Below are positions 25,617-34,689 of a DNA stretch of 64,000 nt, piece after piece. The stretch covers positions 880,501 through 944,500 of the forward strand of contig NZ_QJJK01000001.1 in the NCBI RefSeq assembly GCF_003201475.1, written 5' to 3'. Source of the stretch: Chelatococcus asaccharovorans. Lineage in GTDB: Bacteria > Pseudomonadota > Alphaproteobacteria > Rhizobiales > Beijerinckiaceae. Made by a program: the position numbers and the translations under genes. Positions within the stretch are counted from its first letter, which is position 1. Every line of letters begins with the position of its first letter. The notes beneath the pieces are model-generated. The model searched no databases. It saw only the letters and a program-made list of their open reading frames with translations, and had not been told where the DNA came from.

Positions 25617-26157
25617 CCGTTTTACCCCCTGGGAGCGGCCAGCAGGCCGGTCCAGCATCGGGGACAGGCTCAAAGCACTACCATACATTAGATTAAAACC
25701 GGGCCACCTGCTGGGGGCAGGCCACTACCATTTGAATGGGCCAAGAAAAACGGCTTGAGCACTACACGGATAGTGATGGCTGAATTCGGTTGTATGCGGA
25801 TCTGGCCAGAATGCAGCGCCTATTTGACCGATGTGATGGACGCCACGGACAAGTATCATGCTCGCCGCGCATTTAAGCGTTTCGCGAAGACGAGTGGGAT
25901 GGCATGGATTACGAGTTGCCCGCAAGTCTTAGTCCCGGGCGGTTCTGTTGTCTCACAGAACAGGGTAAGGAAAGAAAAACTCCGCGCAACAGCGAACTTA
26001 TGAAACTCCTCAAGAAGCGCATGTGACACTGAGACTGCGTTCCCCCATAACTCGGGAGCGCTCAACCCCCTTTAATTTAAGCACCGCCCAGCGAAGCATC
26101 GTCATCGGGTGATCGCGTTGGAAATGAGCTTCAACCTTAAGCTATCAAATTAAGCCG
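25617..26157. other. Non-coding, AT-richer remnant region
   Basis: I see no recognisable gene. A short palindromic patch, CCACCTGCTGGGGGCAGGCC, occurs at about 25703-25722 and might be the end of the former insertion sequence. The base composition is less GC-rich than the flanks. An 82-codon frame on the + strand at 25755-26003 has no family resemblance or ribosome site. The GNAT gene of the biosynthetic operon ends at 26158, and no clear terminator hairpin was seen. Confidence 0.4.
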
Positions 26158-27372
26158 TCACACCGCTCTTTCGTTGCGCTGTCTAAGCTTAGAGTAGGTT
26201 TTCGCCCCCTCCCGCAAACGACCCCTTCTGGCCCATTCGGCGAGGTCCGGATCGAAGCGATCGAAGCCGAGCCACGGACTTAAGCGTCGCAGCACCCATT
26301 GCAGAGGGGTGTTGCAGTGGCGGACATAGACGGTGGACGTGACGAGGCTGCTGCCGAAGCGCAGCTTCGATGCATAGGCCGTCTGGCCACTCTGGAGCAG
26401 GGAGATGCCGCGCGTGATGCAGAAGCGCACATTCGCCATCCAGCTCACCGCATAGATATTGTGCTCTCGGGCGAGCGGGTAGCGCATGCCGAGAAACTTA
26501 TCGATGACGCGGTCGGCCTCGACGAGCAGCAGGTTAAAGGCCACGAGCTCCGTTCCGACCCAATAGAGGGCGAAGACCGCCCGCTCGCCCAGCGCGGGTG
26601 AGATGGCGGCGAAATAGCCTGGAGGCAACAGCTCCAGATCACGATAGTCGAGCGCGCTTTGGCGCCGGGTTGATTCGTAGAGCGTGTCGATCTCACCTTC
26701 CAGCCCGGCGATGTCACTGCGGTATTCGAGGCGCACTGCCCAGGCCTTAGCGAGCTTACGTCGAATATCCTTGCGGGTGGCCGGTGACAGGGAGGCGAGA
26801 TATGCGGCCTCATCTGTATAGGGAAGGTCGAGCACCGCGATCGGCAGGCTGGCGAGGCGGGCGAAGCGGGCCCGATTCAGCAGCGTCGCAGCGTCCTGCT
26901 CCTGGCCAGGGGACAGATCCTTCCAAACGAGGAGCTGGACGCGCTCGGCCGCAGCTTGACGTTGCAAGGTCGCGATCATGCATTCGAGAGCGGCGATCCG
27001 TCCGACTGTATCGAGGCGCGGCGAAAAGCCGAGGTGGCAGCGCTCGCTATACGGCGAGCCGACGCAGAGAGTTTGCAGGGTGAGAACGCCCGGAAGACGG
27101 CGGAACAGCGCTTCGCCAAGTCTCCTCAGCCTGCCTTGCAGTGGCATATCGAGCCGATAGTTCAGGCGAAACAGCGGTGCGACAGCAACCACCTCTTCGC
27201 TCTGTTCGACGACGATTGCAGCCATGCGTAGCCCAATGCCGGAGGCGGCCGCCGCTTCCTCGCAGGCACGATAGTAGGCGTGGTCCTCCACCTCGCCGGG
27301 CAGGCAGGCATCCCAAGCCATAGCATCGACCTCAGCTATGCTACCGACAATGCGCGCTGCAAGTACGCTCAC
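26158..27372 (-). CDS. GNAT/FemAB-like acyl- or aminoacyltransferase
   Basis: A 404-aa protein starting at GTG 27372, overlapping the hydrolase stop (GTGA). It has the double-GNAT layout of the CelD/FemAB-like group: an N-terminal half with YYRACEEAAAASGIGLRMAA, a middle with YLASLSPATRKDIRRKLAKA, and a C-terminal half with YWVGTELVAFNLLLVEADRV and YAVSWMANVRFCITRG. Such enzymes form amide bonds using acyl-CoA, acyl-ACP or aminoacyl donors. It is the last gene of the ACP-ketosynthase operon and could acylate an amine made by the aminotransferase. Confidence 0.7.
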   Translation of the reverse strand: MSVLAARIVGSIAEVDAMAWDACLPGEVEDHAYYRACEEAAAASGIGLRMAAIVVEQSEEVVAVAPLFRLNYRLDMPLQGRLRRLGEALFRRLPGVLTLQTLCVGSPYSERCHLGFSPRLDTVGRIAALECMIATLQRQAAAERVQLLVWKDLSPGQEQDAATLLNRARFARLASLPIAVLDLPYTDEAAYLASLSPATRKDIRRKLAKAWAVRLEYRSDIAGLEGEIDTLYESTRRQSALDYRDLELLPPGYFAAISPALGERAVFALYWVGTELVAFNLLLVEADRVIDKFLGMRYPLAREHNIYAVSWMANVRFCITRGISLLQSGQTAYASKLRFGSSLVTSTVYVRHCNTPLQWVLRRLSPWLGFDRFDPDLAEWARRGRLREGAKTYSKLRQRNERAV

Positions 27373-28268
27373 TGGGCGGCGACGGCGCGCATCGGTGCCG
27401 CCCTCCGGTGCCTGCGGGCAGAAATTTCGAGCCGGGCCGCCAATGCCAGCGAGCGTTCTATCAAGATGTGGTGTTGCTGGTCGATCGTGACGAGGTGGTA
27501 GCTGTCGTCCAGGATCACGGCATCAACTAACCCGCCAAGTCGACGCTGGATCTCGAAGGCATTGGAGAGACCTGCGACATCGTCGTCGCGCGCATGGACG
27601 AGCAGAGCCGGGCAGGTGATGGATGGCAATCGCCGGCGGGTATCGGTGATAAGTTGCCACATCTGTTGCACAGCGCGCGAGGGCGTTCGATGCAGACCCG
27701 CCTCCGCGGAATCGCCCGAGGTCATCGCATTCAGGATGATGTTGCGGACCCGCGGGTCCTTGATCCCATAAGGCTCGCGCTCGATGAAGCTGTAGCGCCG
27801 GCCCGCCGGCGTATTGATCAGCCATTTCAGAAGAAACGCGTAGCGCGGGATCGACCATCCGTCATAGCGCAGCGTCGGTGCATAGAGAGCGAGTCCGTCA
27901 ACCGCGTCCGGGCGCTCGGCCGCAGCATGAAGCGCTAGCACCGCTCCCATCGACAGGCCACCAACGATGACACGCTCGCAGGTCTCGCGCATACGCTCGA
28001 GCTCGGCGAGCACGCTGTTGGCCCAGTCGCGCCAGCCGGTGGCGACCAGGTCGGCTTCCGTGCCGCAATGGCCTGCGAGCTGCGGGCAATGCACGGTGCG
28101 CCCGGCCCGATGCAGCGCGCGGACGACGAGCCTTAGCTCAGCCGGTGTGCCGCCGAGGCCGTGGACCAGTAAAAAGCCGGTGCGGTCACCGGCATAGCGG
28201 AGGCTAAAATCGCGCGTCGTCACGTGGGGTTCCGTCAGGCTGTGCGGGAGAACATGATCTTGCCGCAA
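27369..28268 (-). CDS. Alpha/beta hydrolase (monoglyceride lipase/carboxylesterase-like)
   Basis: A 299-aa hydrolase. The oxyanion segment LLVHGLGGTPAELR is followed by nucleophile Ser106 in VGGLSMGAVLAL, an acid in LVHARDDDVAG and the histidine in DDSYHLVTID, so the triad is complete. The start is either TTG at 28268 or GTG at 28223; neither has a strong ribosome site. It may release or trim an acyl product from the carrier protein or from an ester, acting as a thioesterase-like step of the pathway. That role is inferred from the ACP and ketosynthase in the same operon. Confidence 0.8.
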   Translation of the reverse strand: MRQDHVLPHSLTEPHVTTRDFSLRYAGDRTGFLLVHGLGGTPAELRLVVRALHRAGRTVHCPQLAGHCGTEADLVATGWRDWANSVLAELERMRETCERVIVGGLSMGAVLALHAAAERPDAVDGLALYAPTLRYDGWSIPRYAFLLKWLINTPAGRRYSFIEREPYGIKDPRVRNIILNAMTSGDSAEAGLHRTPSRAVQQMWQLITDTRRRLPSITCPALLVHARDDDVAGLSNAFEIQRRLGGLVDAVILDDSYHLVTIDQQHHILIERSLALAARLEISARRHRRAAPMRAVAAQ

Positions 28269-28356
28269 GAGATGAGGCGAGCGCTGCGCGTGAAGCAGAA
28301 TTGCGCAATGACTTCACAGAAGATCAAAGACGCAACCCATGAGGTGATGGTGAGGC

Positions 28357-29277
28357 TTACGGCAGCACCCGCATGAAACAATCGATCAGCGCCGCATTCG
28401 TCTGTGCATTGACGTGCAGATCCTCCATCTGGGGGCGCAGCCGCGGCGGATGGTCGAAGTATGCGAGCGCCGCACGGAACGGATCCGAGAAGCGGGGCTT
28501 CGACCAGTCGCCGCATACATCGCCCCCTATGATGCGCCGCTCGGCCGCCAGGCGCTCGATCGCCGTGACGAGATGGTTGAGCGTCAGCTCGCCCTGGTCC
28601 CAGTTCGTCACTGCCTCGCCGTGGCCGAGCACGTCCTTGTCGATAGTGAGCCAGACGGCGCGAGTGGGGATCGTTTCGACGAGTTCGTGGAGGAAATCAG
28701 ACCAATCCTCATCCGCCAGATTGCGCCAGCGGAGATAGCCGCCCTCTTGCCGGTAGCAGCGCGTCCGGCCGTAGCGTCCCCAGACGCGTGAGGGCGGATG
28801 CCGCCAGGGATAGAGCGCAATGCGTCCGTCGCGCACTGCGTCGAGATTGGCGAACTGCCATTCGGGTCTGACGAGATCGGCGCTGCACGGCCCAATCGTC
28901 ACGACTTTATGGACATGCGGCAATTCCAGAGCGCGATTGACCCAGGCGCCGCAATTTGTCGTGGCGGGGAAGCGCACCCAATCGGGATGATTGTCGAAAT
29001 GCACGATGGTCAGAGGCTCGTCGAGCGTGGCCACGAGGGCCGCGGTCAGGTGGTGGAAATCCCCCGAACCGTAAAAGGTGACCGTCGTCCCTTCACCGCC
29101 AGCCGCGGATTTGAAGCGGTCGACGAGACTGCGAAGCGCGGAGCGGCTCGCCACAATGCGCAGCTGTGCCGCCAGCCCGACTGCATCAATGCAGGTCGAG
29201 TTACCCGCCTCGATGTGCCGGCGCAGCGGCTCCTGCCTCGGCAGGCTACCGTCAAGATCGATTACGCGCAGCCGCAT
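28357..29277 (-). CDS. Arginase/ureohydrolase-fold protein
   Basis: A 306-aa protein from ATG 29277. The arginase-type metal motif is present as IVHFDNHPDW (His/Asp ligands) and a second as LTIDKDVLG, matching the DxD position of ureohydrolases. An early GSGDFHHLT is also typical. The rest (ALYPWRHPPSRVWGRYGR, RCYRQEGGYLRW) is unlike arginase or agmatinase and suggests a different substrate. It follows the aminotransferase by 17 bases. It could remove urea from a guanidino group or hydrolyse a related C-N bond. No characterised member is known to me. Confidence 0.65.
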   Translation of the reverse strand: MRLRVIDLDGSLPRQEPLRRHIEAGNSTCIDAVGLAAQLRIVASRSALRSLVDRFKSAAGGEGTTVTFYGSGDFHHLTAALVATLDEPLTIVHFDNHPDWVRFPATTNCGAWVNRALELPHVHKVVTIGPCSADLVRPEWQFANLDAVRDGRIALYPWRHPPSRVWGRYGRTRCYRQEGGYLRWRNLADEDWSDFLHELVETIPTRAVWLTIDKDVLGHGEAVTNWDQGELTLNHLVTAIERLAAERRIIGGDVCGDWSKPRFSDPFRAALAYFDHPPRLRPQMEDLHVNAQTNAALIDCFMRVLP

Positions 29278-29294
29278 GTCTTGGCCCGCCACGC

Positions 29295-30728
29295 TTAGGC
29301 GTTGGCGACGCGGGCGAAGAGCTGGTCGAGCAGCGCGATCGCGAGATCGATCTCGGCGTAGCTCATGGTCAGGGCCGGCGCGAGCGTGATGACGTTCTTG
29401 TGGTAGCCGCCGATATCGAGCACGAGCCCGTAGCGACGGCCGGTCACTTCGAGATCGGCCTTCATCCCCTCGTCGCACATCAGGTCGACCAGGCGCTTGG
29501 ACGGCGTATAGCTGTCATGCGGCTCGCAGATCTCGATGCGCAGGGCCATGCCGAGGCCATCGACCTCGCCGACGATCTTGTGGCGGCGCTTGAGCTCCTG
29601 GAGGCCGGCGAGGAAATGCGCGCCCTTGGCCATGACCATGGACTCGTAGTCGTCCTCGTCCATCATCTTCATCGCTTCCAGCGCCACGGCCGTGCCGAGC
29701 GGATTGGCGTTGAAGGTCGAATGGGTGGAGCCCGGCGGGAAGACGGCCGGGTTGATCAGCTCTTCCTTCGCCCAGACGCCCGAAAGGGGGTTGAGGCCGT
29801 TGGTCACCGCCTTGCCGAAGACGATCACGTCCGGCTGGACGCCGAAATGCTCGATCGACCAGAGCTTACCGGTCCGGTAGAAGCCCATCTGGATTTCGTC
29901 GACGACCATCAGGATGCCGTGGTCGTCGAGCACTTTCTTGAGGCCGGTGAAGAAGTTCGGCGGCGGGATGACGTAGCCGCCCGTGCCCTGCAGGGGCTCG
30001 ACATAGAAGGCGGCGTATTCGGCCTGGCCGACCTTGGGATCCCAGACGCCGTTATACTCGCTCTCGAACAGGCGGGCGAACTGGGCGACGCAGTGCTCGC
30101 CGTACTCTTCCTTGCTCATGCCCTTCGGCCCTCGGAAATGGTAGGGGAAGGGGATGAAATGCGCGCGTTCGCCGAAATGACCGAAGCGGCGGCGATAGCG
30201 ATAGGACGAGGTGATCGCGGAGGCGCCAAGCGTGCGGCCGTGATAGCCGCCCTCGAAAGCGAACACCAGGCTCTTGCCGTTCGAGGCGTTGCGCACGAGC
30301 TTGAGCGAATCCTCGACGGCCTGGGCGCCGCCGACGTTGAAGTGGACCCGGCCCTTGGTGCCGAACTTGCGCTCGGCATCCTTGGCGATCATCGCCGCGA
30401 GCTCGATCTTCTCCCGGTGGAGATACTGGCTCGCCACCTGGGGCAGCGTGTCGATCTGGCGCTTCAGGGCGTTGTTGAGGCGCGGATTGGCATAGCCGAA
30501 ATTGACGGCGGAGTACCACATCTGCAGGTCGAGGAAGCGGTTTCCGGCCGCGTCCAGCATGAAGGAGCCCTCGCAGCCCGAGAAGATCTTCGGGAACTAC
30601 GTATAGTGGACCGTGTCGCCATGCGAGCAGTACTCGGCCTCGAGCGCGAGCAAGCGGGCTTCCTCGGCGGCTAGGTGCCCCATGTCGGCGGCCATGTAGT
30701 CGGCATGCTTTAGAGCGGTGTTAGCCAT
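29295..30728 (-). pseudogene. Class III PLP aminotransferase interrupted by an in-frame amber codon
   Basis: The full frame from ATG 30728 (MANTALKHADYMAADMGHLA) is preceded by GAGG and overlaps the phosphatase stop. It is read through to 29295 except for TAG at 30599-30597, codon 44, between HYT and FPKIFSGCEGSF. Both sides of the stop match the family, so the codon is a nonsense change rather than a wrong start. The remainder is well conserved: FNVGGAQAVEDSLKLVRN, FEGGYHGRTLGA, MVVDEIQMGF and the PLP lysine in VIVFGKAVTNGLNP. An internal ATG at 30560 could make a shortened protein of 421 aa lacking the N-terminal arm. Confidence 0.8.
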
Positions 30729-31434
30729 TGATCTTGTCCTCGGGTTGACGTGGCAGCGGCGCGCCGGCCAGAACGGCTTCCAGACACGCGGCGGCTTCGG
30801 CGAAATCCGTGACCGCGTGGTGGGGAATGCGGGCCTGCCGGCAATGGGCGGCTAGGCCGCTCTTGGCCAAGACGAGGTCTGCCTCGCCCGCCAGGCAGTA
30901 ATCCGAGCGCCCGTCGCCGAAGAGCAGCGTCAGAGGTCGCGGCTGCTTGGCAGCGACGCGGCACTTGCAGGTGCCGCTGGAACAGGCCCCGTCGGGTGCC
31001 GAATGCGGGGAGGTCAGCCGCCAGCGATCGCCGCCGGTCGGCTCCAGTCGGTTCGCGATCACGGGGATATGGTCGAAACCAGTTCGCCTCATGATGGTGC
31101 GGATCGTCCTGTCGAGCCCATCGGAGACGATGGTCAGGGGAATGCCGTGGCGTTGGCAGAGCAGCGCGAAGGCCGGAAAACCGTAATCGATCTCGAGCGT
31201 TGTGACGAAGGTGTCGAGTACTTCAGGCGAGACGCGCAGAAGCGCGACCTGCCGCGTCATACAGGCGCGGGAGCTGATCAGCCCTGCCTGCCATTCCGCC
31301 TCGATTGCCTCCCAACCCGGTTCGGCGAAGCGCTGGAGCACTCGATCGGTCGTGTCGTCACAGGAGATCGTTCCGTCGAAATCGACAACGGCCTGCCAGG
31401 ACGAGGACAGTGAAGGGCGATGCGCGAAGGGCAT
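30721..31434 (-). CDS. HAD-IB family phosphatase (MtnX-like)
   Basis: A 237-aa HAD hydrolase. The nucleophile motif is VVDFDGTISCDDTTD (about residues 16-30), motif II is TIVSDGLDRTI, and the distal acidic motif is LLFGDGRSDYCLA. A cysteine-rich SSGTCKCRV loop lies in the cap region. MtnX and related enzymes dephosphorylate small organic phosphates. It lies nine bases after the ketosynthase and overlaps the aminotransferase start, so it belongs to the same transcript. A pathway role such as removal of phosphate from a serine- or glycerol-type intermediate is a guess. Confidence 0.8.
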   Translation of the reverse strand: MPFAHRPSLSSSWQAVVDFDGTISCDDTTDRVLQRFAEPGWEAIEAEWQAGLISSRACMTRQVALLRVSPEVLDTFVTTLEIDYGFPAFALLCQRHGIPLTIVSDGLDRTIRTIMRRTGFDHIPVIANRLEPTGGDRWRLTSPHSAPDGACSSGTCKCRVAAKQPRPLTLLFGDGRSDYCLAGEADLVLAKSGLAAHCRQARIPHHAVTDFAEAAACLEAVLAGAPLPRQPEDKING

Positions 31435-31442
31435 GGAGTGCC

Positions 31443-32660
31443 TTACAGGGACGCCAAAGCGGGAGCGTCGACGATGAGCGCGGCGTTGACGCCCCCGAAC
31501 GCGAAACTGGTGCTGAGGCCAATCGCGCCGTCGATCGGCTGGTTCGACGCGCTGATCGACAGCGGAAAGGCGCCCTGCCCCGCCTCGAAGCCGAGCGTGC
31601 CCGGCGCGCTCCGGTGCTGCAGTGCAAGAATCGTCGCAATGAGCTCAATTGCGCCCGACGCACCGAGTGCATGACCGTGGATCGGCTTGGTGGCGGAAAG
31701 CGGGATACGCGCAGCATTGGCGCCGAAGACGGCCTGGAGCGCCTGCGCTTCGGCGGCGTCGTTCAGACGTGTGCCTGTGCCATGCGCGTTGACGTGGTTA
31801 ATTTCGTGCGGCGGCAGAGCGGCATCCGCGAGCGCGGCCCGGATCGCCGCCGCCGCCCCCTCCGGATCAGGGCGCACCAGATCGCCTGCATCGGATGTCG
31901 TGCCGTAGCCGCGCAGGCGGGCAAGGATCGGCGCGCCGCGACGCTGCGCTGATTGCTCGCTCTCCAGAACGAACACTGCGGCGCCTTCGCCCAGCACCAT
32001 CCCGTCGCGCGCCGTGCTGAAAGGGCGGCAACGCGTCGAGGTGAGAACGCGCATCGCCCGCCAGCTCTGCATGGCAGCCGGTGTCAGAGAGGCTTCGCTG
32101 CCCCCGACGAGCACACGCTCGGCAAGCCCGGCCCGGATGAAGCCCATGCCCAGCCCGATCGCCTGCGCGCCGGAGGCGCACGCACTCGATACGGCTAGGA
32201 CGGTACCACGGCAGCCCCAACGGCGGCTCAGCAGAGCCGGCGCAGCATGGGCCATCAGCCTGGGAATGTTCAGAGGATCGGGCCTACGCTGCTCTGCATA
32301 AATACCATAATGGCTATCGTCGATCGCGGTGGCACCGCCGATGCCAGTTCCCAGCAGCACCGATGTGTGTTCGCCGGCGAGATCGGCTTCGTCGAGCCCC
32401 GCGGCAGCGATGGCCTCCTCGGCGGCCAGTAGCGCAAGCACGCTGAAACGGTCATAGGCACGACCTTCACCAGCCATATCCGCCGCTCGTCTCGGAAGGG
32501 TGGCGATCTGCGCAGCCCGGAAGGAGTGCCGCCCGACCGAGCGCGGCAGCATGAGGTCACCGACGGCGCTACGCCCTTCGAACAGCGAGCGGCCGAAGGC
32601 ACCGCGGTCGAGCCCGGCGGCCGACACGACCCCGAAGCCAGTGACGGCGACGCAGGTCAT
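31443..32660 (-). CDS. Beta-ketoacyl-ACP synthase (FabF/NodE-like)
   Basis: A 405-aa KAS II-type enzyme from ATG 32660, overlapping the ACP stop (ATGA). The catalytic triad is present: Cys161 in VSSACASG, His in NAHGTGTRLND and His in KPIHGHALGASG. The C-terminal STSFAFGGVNAALIV is also typical. The direct coupling to its own carrier protein resembles nodFE, in which a special ACP and ketosynthase build an unusual acyl chain. It probably makes a dedicated acyl chain or adds one extension to a primary fatty acid. Confidence 0.9.
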   Translation of the reverse strand: MTCVAVTGFGVVSAAGLDRGAFGRSLFEGRSAVGDLMLPRSVGRHSFRAAQIATLPRRAADMAGEGRAYDRFSVLALLAAEEAIAAAGLDEADLAGEHTSVLLGTGIGGATAIDDSHYGIYAEQRRPDPLNIPRLMAHAAPALLSRRWGCRGTVLAVSSACASGAQAIGLGMGFIRAGLAERVLVGGSEASLTPAAMQSWRAMRVLTSTRCRPFSTARDGMVLGEGAAVFVLESEQSAQRRGAPILARLRGYGTTSDAGDLVRPDPEGAAAAIRAALADAALPPHEINHVNAHGTGTRLNDAAEAQALQAVFGANAARIPLSATKPIHGHALGASGAIELIATILALQHRSAPGTLGFEAGQGAFPLSISASNQPIDGAIGLSTSFAFGGVNAALIVDAPALASL

Positions 32661-32959
32661 GACTCGAGCGCGGGTGTCGCGCGCCTGACGTGCTCCGCTA
32701 GCAGGGCGACGAGATCGCCGAGATTGCGAGCCTCGCCCCATTGCAGATCGCTGCCGATCTCGACATCGAAGGTGTCCTCGATACCGTTGATCACCATGAC
32801 GGCTTCCAGTGAGTCGAAGTTCAGCTCATCAAGGGTGGCGCCTGGTTTCATTGCGGCCCGATCCAGCATCCCTTCCTTGACGATCACATCGACGATGCGG
32901 GCAGCGAGCTCGGGCTCGACTGAGGGTGGCCAGGCGTCTTCGGGCACATTGACTGACAA
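32657..32959 (-). CDS. Acyl carrier protein (NodF-like, stand-alone)
   Basis: About 100 aa from TTG at 32959, preceded by GGAG seven bases away. An ATG at 33031 in the same frame would add 24 residues, but would place the GTAA direct-repeat operator inside the coding sequence and lacks a ribosome site. The phosphopantetheine attachment motif is LNFDSLEAV (Ser50), followed by the acidic helix VINGIEDTFDVEI. It is the first gene of the seven-gene biosynthetic operon and would carry the acyl intermediate for the ketosynthase. Confidence 0.85.
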   Translation of the reverse strand: MSVNVPEDAWPPSVEPELAARIVDVIVKEGMLDRAAMKPGATLDELNFDSLEAVMVINGIEDTFDVEIGSDLQWGEARNLGDLVALLAEHVRRATPALES

Positions 32960-33008
32960 GGGGTATCTCCGGTCGAATTGCGTCTGCAGGGAGAGATGTC
33001 GCGAGCGG

Positions 33009-33026
33009 GTTACGCGGGCATTACGT
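33009..33026 (-). promoter_or_regulatory. GTAA-N7-GTAA direct repeat before the ACP operon
   Basis: The - strand reads ACGTAATGCCCGCGTAAC. Two GTAA cores are spaced 11 bp apart and the site ends 50 bp before the chosen ACP start. The same arrangement occurs at 37438, 39809 and 41882. Direct repeats with 11-bp period are what OmpR/PhoB-family regulators bind as tandem dimers, and a gene for one lies at 41162-41836. Confidence 0.65.
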
Positions 33027-33049
33027 GCCATGGCCGCGCCGGCCGTTCG

Positions 33050-33967
33050 TCACGGATTGCGGAAACGCACATAGACCCGCTGGCCGATCAGGAACGCGTC
33101 GGGCGCGTCGAGTTGCACGACGCTTTCCGCTACCCGCACATCAGCGCGTTCAGTCGGGCTCTCGCCGGCGCGGCGATTGTCGAGGAAAGCGCCGACCCTG
33201 AGGACCTTTCCCTTGGCGCTCATGCGCTCGTCGCTCTCGGAGACAATTTCGGCAACCATGCCGGGCTTCACCAGCCGGACGAAATTCTCCTGGATTTCGG
33301 CGCGAACGATCAGCGGCGCATCCGGGATGACCACGAACATCTCCGTCGGCATCGTCGCCGACACGACGTCCCCGGTTTTCACCGAACGGCGCGCGACCCG
33401 CCCCGGCAGGGGCGCGCGAATCTGCCTGCGCTCAAGCTCGTACAGCGCACCGTCCCGCTTGGCGGTGGCCAGCGCGACCGCCGCCTCGGCGCTTCCGAGA
33501 TCGCCGGTAAGGGCCGCCATGGCGGCCTGCGCCTCGTCGAGGGCCTGTGGCGAGACGGCCTGTTCCTTCGCCGCCCGGCGCATGCGGTCCAGAAGCCGCG
33601 CCTGCATGACCCGCCGACTTTCCAGCGCCGCCTGACGCGACTTCGCCTCCTTGAGGGCCGCTTCGGCTGCCGCGGTCACGAACTCCGCATCGCGCGAAAC
33701 GAGTTTCGCCAGCACGTCACCCGCTTCGACGCGCTGGCCTTCCGCGACCAGAACCGACTCAACCTGACCATCGAGGGTGGCGAGGATGCGCGAGAGCCCG
33801 CCCTCGATCTCGATACGGCCGCGCGCGGCGGCGGCGATGCGTGGCGCGTCAGTCTGCAGCTCGACATCCGCCTGGCTGCTGTCGGTCAGCATCAGGATGC
33901 CGGTGGTCACAGAGAAGGTTAGTGCCAGGACGACCGGTGCGACCGTGGCGAAGCGCGCGAGCTTCAT
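33050..33967 (-). CDS. HlyD/DevB-type membrane fusion protein
   Basis: A 305-aa periplasmic adaptor from ATG 33967. It has an N-terminal membrane anchor ([20 protein letters not shown]), a split lipoyl/barrel-sandwich domain (VESVLVAEGQRVEAGDVLAK and IRAPLPGRVARRSVKTGD) and a coiled-coil hairpin between (about residues 100-175, with AAAEAALKEAKSRQAALE). The start overlaps the ATPase stop (ATGA). It should bridge the DevC-like permease and the TolC-like channel. Confidence 0.88.
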   Translation of the reverse strand: MKLARFATVAPVVLALTFSVTTGILMLTDSSQADVELQTDAPRIAAAARGRIEIEGGLSRILATLDGQVESVLVAEGQRVEAGDVLAKLVSRDAEFVTAAAEAALKEAKSRQAALESRRVMQARLLDRMRRAAKEQAVSPQALDEAQAAMAALTGDLGSAEAAVALATAKRDGALYELERRQIRAPLPGRVARRSVKTGDVVSATMPTEMFVVIPDAPLIVRAEIQENFVRLVKPGMVAEIVSESDERMSAKGKVLRVGAFLDNRRAGESPTERADVRVAESVVQLDAPDAFLIGQRVYVRFRNP

Positions 33968-34689
33968 GGGGAGATCTCCTTGAAAGAAAGGCCGGAGCGT
34001 CCGCGGCGATCGTGGCGCAGGCGGCCGTCCTCCATTTCGAGGACGCGATCGGCGCGCGCGATCAGGCGCGGGTCGTGGGAAACGCAGACGACGATCGCGC
34101 TGCTGCGATGCGCGATCTCGCGCAATAGGTCGGTGACGGCGGCGCCGTTCGTGCTGTCGAGTGCGCTCGTCGGCTCGTCGGCAAAGAGCAGGCGCGGACG
34201 CTTGACGATGGCGCGGGCGATGGCCACGCGCTGTTTTTCGCCGCCCGAGAGCTCGGCGGGCCGTAAATGGCGCCTGTGTCCGAGCCCGACCATTTCGAGC
34301 GCCCGCGCGGCACCGCGCTGCGCCTGCGAATGCGGTACGCCCTGGTAGTCGAGCACGATCTGAACCTGCTCCAGCGCGTTCAGCGCCGGAAACAGGTTGA
34401 ACCCCTGGAAGACGAAGCCGCAATGGGCCAGCCGGAAGGCGTCCCGCTTCGCATCGTCGAGCCGCCCGAGATCGACCCCGAGCGCGTGCACCCACCCTTG
34501 ATCCGGCCGCGAGAGGCCGCTCATCAGCGACAGAAGCGTGCTCTTGCCGCAGCCGGAAGGCCCGCTGATCAGGGAGAGCTCACCCGGATGAAGCGTCAGC
34601 GAGACATCGCTTAGCGCCTGCGTCCGGATGTTCTGGACGACATAGGATTTTGACAGGGCGCCGGCGCTCAACGAGATCTCCGGCGTCAT
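33964..34689 (-). CDS. ABC exporter ATPase (DevA/MacB/LolD type)
   Basis: A 241-aa ATPase with Walker [18 protein letters not shown], the Q-loop [16 protein letters not shown], signature ELSGGEKQR, Walker [17 protein letters not shown] and H-loop VCVSHDPRL. These are the hallmarks of the MacB/LolD/DevA group that powers FtsX-type permeases. It overlaps the neighbouring permease and adaptor genes by four bases each. Confidence 0.92.
   Translation of the reverse strand: MTPEISLSAGALSKSYVVQNIRTQALSDVSLTLHPGELSLISGPSGCGKSTLLSLMSGLSRPDQGWVHALGVDLGRLDDAKRDAFRLAHCGFVFQGFNLFPALNALEQVQIVLDYQGVPHSQAQRGAARALEMVGLGHRRHLRPAELSGGEKQRVAIARAIVKRPRLLFADEPTSALDSTNGAAVTDLLREIAHRSSAIVVCVSHDPRLIARADRVLEMEDGRLRHDRRGRSGLSFKEISP

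Noticed and set aside
25755-26003. An 82-codon + strand frame in the mobile remnant
   Set aside because: No ribosome site and no recognisable domain. It lies in degenerate DNA.
23647-26157. tRNA or att site flanking the integrase fragment
   Set aside because: I could not fold any tRNA-like sequence or find a clear pair of direct repeats by eye.
30597-30599. Amber codon read as a nonstandard amino acid
   Set aside because: There is no sign of pyrrolysine machinery in the window, and the position is not a catalytic site in the family, so a nonsense mutation is simpler.
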